Shown here in pieces: positions 58,165 through 64,000 of a stretch of 64,000 nucleotides of DNA; within the stretch, counting starts at the first letter, position 1, and each line of letters starts with the position of its first letter. A program made the position numbers and the translations under genes. Under the pieces are notes generated by a model. The model saw nothing but the letters and a program-made list of their open reading frames with translations. It had not been told where the DNA came from and ran no database searches. This stretch comes from Paraphaeosphaeria minitans (Eukaryota > Ascomycota > Dothideomycetes > Pleosporales > Didymosphaeriaceae): positions 1,922,001 to 1,986,000 of the forward strand of contig WJXW01000005.1 in NCBI GenBank assembly GCA_015832175.1, in the 5' to 3' direction.

Positions 58165-59671
58165 TCATGGGCCCAAAATTTTGGCCAATGACACATCGTT
58201 CTCGGCTCCACCAACGTCTTTGTTGGCCCAGAACTTGCTGAGGTGTCTTGCACCGCTATGAAACGTCAGTTTTATACCTCATCAAGACAATATTTCCTTG
58301 CCTATCACAAAGCAAGGTCACTATTCGGTGACCTGGACCAAGTTGCTTGGCGAGCTTTGCTGCCGCGACGCCTGGAACGTCAGTAATGAATGCGAAGGCA
58401 ACTCTTCAACTTACAGTTCACAGCACTGCTGCTGCCAACGAAAATGCCGTCATGCTCAACCAGCCACCTAGCCATGCTGGTAGCTTGCTCGTCTGTGACT
58501 CTGATAGCATCATCTATCAGTTCGCGGCCGACTTCAAAGTTGTATGTGACGCGGTTGATTCCGATGCCTTCTACGATCGTGTCAACCTGGTGTCTCCGCC
58601 TTGTTCCTTCTCTTTCTTTCGGATCAAACATGACCCCGTACTTTACTTTGTTGAATAAGCCACTACCCTGAGGATCCGCAAGCACAACCTTGAAGTCTGG
58701 AAGCTTTGATTTTAGAAAGAGCGCGACCCCGGATATTGTACCTCCGGTGCCTGCTCCACTGACGAAAGCATCCACGATGCCGCCCGTTTGCTCGTAAATT
58801 TCCGGCCCGGTCCCAGTGAAATGCGCCCGCCAGTTGGCTTCGTTCTCAAACTGATCTGCGAACAAACCTCTCCCAGGCTTTTCTTCGCTTTCAGTATGCT
58901 CTTTCGCTCTTGTTCGGGCCAGATTAACGAACTGATTCTGATCTACAATTGGCGCGGGCTTGACCCTTTCTACTTCTGCGCCCAGCTTAAGCAGCAGGTC
59001 CGATTTCTCGATTGCCATGTCGTTTGGCATGCAGCTATTATATGTGTTAGCTTGTCGCAACCACAATAGACCGACGTCATACATGTGTGCTTTATAGCCA
59101 CGTGCTCGGCAGATTGCAGCGAGTGAAATGCCTGTGCTGCCTACAGTGCCCTCGTAAATGGTGTCGCCCGAATGTGGAACAAGAAGGCCTTTCTCTTCGG
59201 CCTGCAAAGATCAGTTACGTGTATAAACCTATGTAGAACATCAACTGACCATTTGGATAATACTCAGCGCAACCCGATCCTTCGGGCTGTTACCGGCGCC
59301 ATTGAGAAACTGCAATGTGTTTCAGCAGACACGACTCTACAGCATTGCTCAGAAAAGGTTACCTCAGCCTTTGCTAGTATCTCACATCCGGTAGCTTCTG
59401 ATAGAGATTTAATCTTTATGAGTGGCGTATCGCCGATGCATCCTTCGATGCCCTCTCGGATATTCCCTGAAGCAATTTCGATGTCCGACAGACTCTTTTT
59501 TAACGTGTCAAGATCGGTGATCTTGGAGAGTCTGCGCAAAGCTATCTGATGTTGCTCCTGTTGGTGCCCAGCTGCTTCCCGACCATGCTGCTGCAGACTC
59601 TGAAGTCCAACAGCCACGACTGCGCCCAGCACAAAGGCTCCTGTGATGTAGTATTTGGGGTGATCGCTCAT
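58165..59671 (-). CDS. Cysteine-synthase-like PLP enzyme, membrane-anchored
   Basis: My six-exon model (minus): 59671-59363, 59309-59250, 59201-59083, 59034-58415, 58371-58302, 58255-58165, giving 422 aa. It belongs to the fold-type II PLP family (O-acetylserine sulfhydrylase/cystathionine beta-synthase) and most resembles the fungal 'cysteine synthase 2' group (yeast YGR012W, mitochondrial outer membrane). Residues 7-26 form one hydrophobic N-terminal helix, likely the anchor. The PLP lysine is K113 in S-P-K-D-R-V-A (exon 2), the substrate loop is E-G-T-V-G-S-T-G (140-147), the phosphate-binding loop is G-A-G-T-G-G-T (256-262), and the end reads C-D-S-G-A-R-H-L-S-K-F-W. Introns are 43-54 bp. 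Four are GT-AG. The last (58256-58301) needs a GC donor (AG|GCAAGG). The third (59035-59082, 48 bp) lacks a stop and keeps frame but interrupts the conserved H-I-C-M-P-N-D. The true substrate of this subgroup is not settled. Confidence 0.9.
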
Positions 59672-59830
59672 CGTATGATTGTGCCAAGGACAACTCTAGC
59701 TTGAGCGCATAAGAGAAGATTCCTAGTAAGCGTGCTTAGCAGACCTCTGGCGGTCTTGGCGGAACCACGTGCCCTCGCGCGACCATCTCGACGTCGGCCA
59801 CCGTCCGCAATTGCCAGTTCGCAGGCATCA
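59672..59830. promoter_or_regulatory. Divergent promoter, cysteine-synthase-like / methyltransferase
   Basis: 159 bp separate the two divergent ATGs (59671 minus, 59831 plus), so the genes must share control sequence. It contains one CACGTG (59766-59771), the E-box bound by Cbf1-type bHLH factors, which in yeast act on sulfur amino-acid genes. No TATA box seen. Binding here is inference. Confidence 0.45.
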
Positions 59831-61446
59831 ATGGACTCGCCCCAGGTAACGCAGCTCTTCCGCCAGCTCTTCTCGCATCGCGCGTCGCAATGTCTCGTGC
59901 GTGGAGCTCGCCCGGCGCCCACGCAAGCTGCCCGCATGCCGCAAACCCAGCACCGCGGCAGAGCCACCAAAGCTACGCCGAGGACCACGACACGGCTGGG
60001 CGAGGGTGAGACGAAAAGGGAAAGCAAATGGCAGCCCAGGCGGAATGCATTCCCCCACGAAAGAACTGATGAGTTTGAGCGGTACCCGCTGGTCACGTCG
60101 GACATGCTGCGGAGTCGCAGAGAACGGCCGAGGAGGGTCAAGATGCTGCTCAGAGACTTCATAGAAGGTACGACGCCTTCAATTGGCACCCTCAGCAGCA
60201 CTGACACGCATGTAGATAGCTTGTACAACCCGCACTACGGCTACTTCTCCAAGCAGGTCGTTATTTTCTCGCCCGGCGAGCCTTTCGACTTCCCCTCCCT
60301 CCCTTCCGAACACGCCTTCTTCCAATCGCTTCGTCATCGCTATACCGCCTTCGAAGATGCGCTGGACTTCCAGGAACCCAATGACCTGCGCCAGCTCTGG
60401 CATACACCTACCGAGCTCTTCTCCCCATACTATGGCGAGGCCATCGCCCGTTACCTCGTCGAGGACTACAAGTATAGTTCCTACCCGTACCACGACCTCA
60501 ACATCTACGAAATGGGTGCCGGAAATGGAACCATGATGCTGAACATTCTGGACTACATTAGAGACTGCCATCCGGAAGTTTACGAGAGGACAAAATACAA
60601 CATAATCGAGATCACTACCCAGCTGGCCGATCTCCAGCAGCAAGGTCTGGGGCACAGTGCTTATGCAAGAGGACACTCGGGCAAGGTCGAGATTGTGAAC
60701 AAATCCGTTTTCGACTGGGACCAGTACGTCTCGAGCCCGTGTTACTTTCTCGCGCTAGAAGTCTTCGACAACTTTGCGCACGATGCGCTCAAGTACGACT
60801 GGCAGACGGGGGCGCCATACCAATCACACGTTGTCATCGATCCTCGCGGCGAAATGTTCGAATACTATTCGCGAGCGCTGGACCCATTGGCCGCCCAATT
60901 TCTCGAGCGGCGGCATGCGGCATGCAACTCATACGCGGACCCGCTGTCGGGATCGCGCCTCATGAACAGCATGCGGTCGTTGCTACCGTTCCACGACTCC
61001 CTTACGATGCCGGAATACATACCAACACGCCTCATGCAGTTTTTCTACATGCTGTACCAGAAGTTTCCGAATCATAAGCTGATCAGCAGCGACTTCCATA
61101 AGCTGAGCGACGGGGTGGAAGGGTTGAATGCGCCGGTGGTGCAGACGCGGTATAAGAGGCAGATGATCCCCGTCAGCACACCTCTCGTGAGTTCCATGTA
61201 CCCTTTAAAAATCCGAACATTACTGATTACGGGCAGGTCCACCAAGGCTATTTCGATATTCTCTTTCCCACCGATTTTGAAGTCATCGAGCCCATGTATA
61301 CTGCCATCACCGGGCGCTTCGCACGCACATACTCGCATGAAGTGTTCATGTCTGGCCGAGCAAACATCGAAGAGACGCAGACGCGGAACGGAGAGAACCC
61401 GTTGCTGGGCTGGTACAAGAATGCCAGCGTCATGATCACAGTGTAG
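59831..61446 (+). CDS. Methyltransf_28 (MidA/NDUFAF7-like) mitochondrial methyltransferase
   Basis: Two exons, 59831-61186 and 61237-61446, give 521 aa. The 50-bp intron has GTGAGT, a branch-like TACTGAT and CAG. An upstream in-frame extension to 59732 begins with GTG and has no ATG, so 59831 is the first usable start. The first 50 residues are Arg-rich without acidic residues, as in a mitochondrial presequence. The body fits Pfam Methyltransf_28 (DUF185): N-P-x-Y-G-Y-F (133-139), L-F-S-P-Y-Y-G (196-202), a SAM-binding loop M-G-A-G-N-G-T (228-234), and E-V-F-D-N-F-A-H-D (309-317). The exon 2 start V-H-Q-G-Y-F-D-I-L-F-P-T-D-F completes the conserved C-terminus. Human NDUFAF7 methylates an Arg of complex I subunit NDUFS2. 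This fungal branch diverges (M-G-A-G-N-G-T rather than E-L-G-P-G-R-G-T), so its substrate is uncertain. Confidence 0.88.
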
Positions 61447-61498
61447 ATACAGTGGCATGTACCCAGTCAATTGTACAAATTCATATGCATCGCTATGC
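61447..61498. other. Convergent 3' ends, 52-bp gap
   Basis: The methyltransferase stop (61444-61446) and the CitE-like stop (61499-61501) are 52 bp apart, so the 3' UTRs almost certainly overlap antisense. Confidence 0.6.
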
Positions 61499-62532
61499 CT
61501 ACTCTGGCTCCTGATCCTTCCACTTTTCTCTTACAGCATCCACATTGATTTCACACAGCTTGGCTCTTTCAAGGACTGCCCTTGCTTTTTTGACCACGGG
61601 CACATCGATCATCTTCCCTTCGAGCGTCCAAGCGCCGCGTCCGGCTTTGCTTGCCTTGTCATCGGCAATGACAACCCTCGCCGACCAGTCTACCTCTGCC
61701 TCTCCAGGCGCAAAGGCCCGCTGGCATACCTCGATCTGGCTCGGATGTATGCACTGCTTCCCGTTGAATCCCATGCCCTTCCCATTCAGGCACTCTTCTT
61801 CTAACGTCTTGAGACCCTCGGGTCCCTTGTACGCCGTGCATACCAAATCGATCGTAGACGGCAACCCTGCGGCTCTAGCATGCGTTGCAATAGCTGACCG
61901 CGCATAAAGAAATTCCGTCAGCGATGGCGTCCGTGTTATACTCATGTCCTTTGCAAAGTCCTCGGCGGCGAACACCAAGCCTGAGAGGTACGGACTTGCT
62001 TTGCATATCTCGGCCAGGTTCTGTATGCTCTTGGCGCTCTCAACCAACGCTATTATTGATATGGGCGGTCTCACGCCCTCCCTTTGCACGCCATCAGCAG
62101 GGTGTCGCTCCGGCAGCACGTGCCGTATTACGTCGGTAACGAAGTGCAGATCTGCAGCGCTCTCGCACTTGGGCAGCATAATGGCATCGAGATGCTCGCC
62201 CTTGAGTACGGAGCTGAGGTCGTCGAGGGCGAGACCCGTGTCTACGCTGTTTATGCGCACGCACATCTCCTTGACGGTGCTGGGGCGCGGCTTGGAGAGG
62301 ATGGAGACGAGGTTGTGGCGCGCTTCTTGTTTCATGTGGGGTGCGACGGAGTCTTCGAGATCGTAGGCGATGGTGTCAACGTGCATGGAGGCGGTTTTCC
62401 CCAGCATTTTCTTGGAGGAGCCGGGGACTGGGCATGGCTGTGAGTTGGGAGCTCGGGATGGCATGCAGAGCGCTGGTAGAAGTGCCTACCGTACATGAGC
62501 GCCCGGCGGATTATGTTCCTAGACGTCGCCAT
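61499..62532 (-). CDS. Citrate-lyase-beta-like (CitE/CLYBL) enzyme
   Basis: Two exons (minus), 62532-62490 and 62427-61499, encode 323 aa. The 62-bp intron (GTAGGC to CCCAG) joins codon G|TC and restores the family start R-R-A-L-M-Y-V-P-G-S-S. A longer open frame from 62464 would begin inside the intron and lose this start. It belongs to the HpcH/HpaI aldolase, citrate lyase beta group of Mg-dependent acyl-CoA lyases/thioesterases. Visible: Y-D-L-E-D-S-V (36-42), the CoA/substrate Arg in V-R-I-N (about 72), the metal ligand Glu in A-L-V-E-S (144), A-A-E-D-F (168-172) with the following Asp (175), and the CoA-site G-K-Q-C-I-H-P-S-Q-I (237-246). Human CLYBL acts on citramalyl-CoA in mitochondria; whether this protein does the same is inference. 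The short N-terminus with three Arg could be a weak targeting signal. Confidence 0.9.
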
Positions 62533-62795
62533 TGTGGCTTTTTAAAATAATACTGAAGCTTCACACAAACTCTCAGCGAGCAGAGAATCGCGGAACAGCG
62601 CAATTGTGGATGTTACGCAGCTCCATGGCTTCAAGCTCGGGGACAGCTGCTAAGCCGAATGACGCGGGGAAGCTTCGACGCGCACTGACCCAGTCGTCGG
62701 ACCCGGTGCTCCGCCAGCGCTGGAGCTGCCACGTGAAGCTTACCACGGCAACAATTCACAGCTACTTGTAGTGCAGCAACCCCCGCGAGGAAAGC
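62533..62795. promoter_or_regulatory. Divergent promoter, CitE-like / TVP23
   Basis: 263 bp between divergent ATGs. It contains TTTTTAAAATAAT (about 62540-62552) close to the CitE-like start, and one CACGTG (62730-62735) nearer TVP23. No other motif is clear. Confidence 0.4.
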
Positions 62796-63557
62796 ATGGA
62801 GACCGCGCAGCAGACGCCGGCGCCGGGCTCGTTGAGCTGGAGACTCAGCAGCCACCCCATCACCCTGCTGACCTACCTGTTCTTCCGCATCTGTACGTCC
62901 ATACCACACAAACACTCTTGCTCTTGCTTGCAGCTTCACACCCTCTTGTCCCGTTGCAACACGACAGGAAACACTACATCTGACATGTGTCCCAGCCTCG
63001 CTCCTAACCTACCTTTTCGGCCTACGCCTCTTCACCTCCAACTTCGTCCTCATCTTCATCATCACCATCCTGCTTCTCGCAACCGACTTCTACTACCTCA
63101 AGAACATCGCGGGGCGCCGGCTCGTCGGGCTGCGCTGGTGGAACGAAGTCGATACCGCCTCGGGGGACTCGCGGTGGGTGTTTGAGAGCGCGGATCCCGA
63201 GTCCCGCGAGCAGAACGCCACGGACAAGCGGTTCTTCTGGATCGCGCTATACGCGCAGCCCGTGCTGTGGGTGCTGCTGGCGGTCGTGGCGCTGGTTAGC
63301 TTTGAGTTTATCTGGCTGACGCTTGTTGGTGAGTTGTGACCCTACACCGGGAGGGGGGAGAGAGGAAGAGGAAGGCGCTGACCAGTGATGCAGCTATTGC
63401 GCTTGTGCTCACGCTCACGAATGCGCTGGCGTACTCGCGCTGCGATAAGTTTAGCCACGCTACGGGCTTCGCGTCGAATGCTATGTACGGGTCTGGGCTG
63501 GCGAGGAACCTGGCGAGTGGGATGGTGAGCAACTGGTTTAGCCGTGGTGGGCGGTGA
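62796..63557 (+). CDS. TVP23: Golgi membrane protein TVP23
   Basis: Three exons, 62796-62892, 62996-63328 and 63394-63557, give 197 aa. Introns are 103 bp (GTACGT to CCCAG) and 65 bp (GTGAGT to TGCAG). It matches the TVP23/FAM18 family, a small four-span protein of late Golgi vesicles involved in vesicle trafficking. Hydrophobic segments lie at about 20-40, 44-62, 112-133 and 134-155. Family signatures are S-W-R-L-S-S-H-P (14-21), [20 protein letters not shown] (63-82), W-V-F-E-S (93-97), D-K-R-F-F-W (109-114) and Y-S-R-C-D-K-F (157-163). Length is typical of the family (about 190-200). The first splice junction yields F-R-I-S-S-L-L-T-Y-L-F, and its exact acceptor is the least certain part of the model. 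Confidence 0.92.
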
Positions 63558-63905
63558 GGTACTGCAGCAGTGCAACGGCACGGATGGATACATGGAGAGA
63601 AGAGTGTGTACGAGTATGGCTAAGGTACTGGTTAATGGTTGAGCGAATTCTGGCGCGGTAAGACAAATTAGTGGATACCCCCAAAGTATTCGTTGTGCAT
63701 CGGTTCTTCGATCACTGTTCACAAGCTCCCTCCCCACATAACAAGCGCACAGGTCTACTATTGAAAATGTCAAGCGCTGCCTAAGGTCTGCTTCGACTCG
63801 TGCAGTCAACGGCCGTGAGCCAAGCTCCCGGACCCATACCCTCCGGTATCCGAATTCCCCCACGCTCAAGCACGATGAACTCGGACAGACAGACAACCCA
63901 CGGTA
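63558..63905. other. Intergenic region after TVP23
   Basis: 348 bp, presumably the TVP23 3' UTR and possibly the promoter of a gene beginning at 63906. A minus-strand open frame (63342-63911) crosses a TVP23 intron and exon and is a shadow. No RNA gene or repeat seen. Confidence 0.5.
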
Positions 63906-64000
63906 ATGCACCCTACAGCAACTTCCAAGCTGGCTACGCTATTCTGCATCTTGGTGTATGTTTCCAAAATCGCATCGTCGCGTATACCACCCCATCTCAT
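63906..64000 (+). CDS. Possible gene start, secreted or anchored protein (cut off)
   Basis: An ATG at 63906 opens a frame to the window edge (31 codons). The start, M-H-P-T-A-T-S-K-L followed by a hydrophobic run A-T-L-F-C-I-L-V-Y-V, resembles a signal peptide or membrane anchor. GTGTAT at 63954 could also be an intron donor. With so little sequence it may be chance. Confidence 0.25.
   Translation, partial: MHPTATSKLATLFCILVYVSKIASSRIPPHL

Noticed and set aside
59732..59830. A 33-codon N-terminal extension of the methyltransferase.
   Set aside because: It begins with GTG and contains no ATG. It would also leave only 60 bp to the divergent gene.
62332..62532. A separate 66-aa protein on the minus strand from 62532.
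   Set aside because: Only its first 14 codons are real, as exon 1 of the CitE-like gene. The rest reads into the intron and off-frame.
1..64000. CRISPR arrays, bacterial operons, rRNA or tRNA genes, telomeric repeats.
   Set aside because: None seen by eye. The short tandem arrays lie in LTR U3 regions, and introns and RIP mark this as a fungal chromosome.

Overview
The window comes from a filamentous ascomycete (Pezizomycotina). A Dothideomycete would fit, but I cannot fix the species. It has two compartments. Bases 1 to about 56,300 are AT-rich, gene-free and made almost wholly of LTR retrotransposons in which CpA/TpG has largely become TpA. Their reading frames are full of TAA/TAG stops at former CAA, CAG and TGG codons, while many CpG sites survive. 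This is the signature of repeat-induced point mutation (RIP). Bases about 56,800 to 64,000 have balanced composition and hold compact housekeeping genes with short introns (43-103 bp).

Left nest (1-31,950). Matching LTR ends and 5-bp target-site duplications (TSDs) show a deep nest. Gypsy E3 (7979-14545, TSD AGTAG) lies in Copia E2 (6952-20767, minus, TSD TTATA). E2 lies in Copia E1 (1559-22632, plus, TSD ATAAG). E1 lies in a gag-only LTR element B1, B1 in a second copy B2, B2 in a different Copia (C1), and C1 apparently in a chromodomain Gypsy (G1). The left halves of B1, B2, C1 and G1 lie outside the window. Another Gypsy end (E0, 1-504) sits in the B1 5' LTR. About 1.8 kb (30,176-31,945) is unassigned.

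Middle and right nest (31,951-56,140). Copia E4 (31951-38623, plus, TSD TTATA) is followed 341 bp later by the opposing Copia E5 (38965-53294, minus, TSD AATTC). E5 lies inside the gag-only element B3 (38709-55936, TSD AGAAG). E5 itself carries Gypsy E6 (39472-46217, TSD ACGCT) and a solo B-type LTR (49679-49916, TSD GTATT). Removing B3 rejoins a 104-bp tandem repeat.

Gene compartment. From left: an unrecognised 186-aa protein (minus); a membrane-anchored cysteine-synthase-like enzyme with six exons including a GC-AG intron (minus); a divergent mitochondrial Methyltransf_28 (MidA/NDUFAF7-like) methyltransferase (plus); a convergent citrate-lyase-beta-like (CitE/CLYBL) enzyme (minus); a divergent Golgi protein TVP23 (plus); and possibly the start of a secreted protein at the right edge. 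These are ordinary, functionally unlinked genes.

The most unusual signals are a roughly 1.49-kb tract that reads as identical between two RIP-mutated Copia copies (E1 and E4), three related Gypsy LTRs that share one half but carry three unrelated U3 halves each with its own short tandem array, and the gag-only LTR family B. All comparisons were made by eye.
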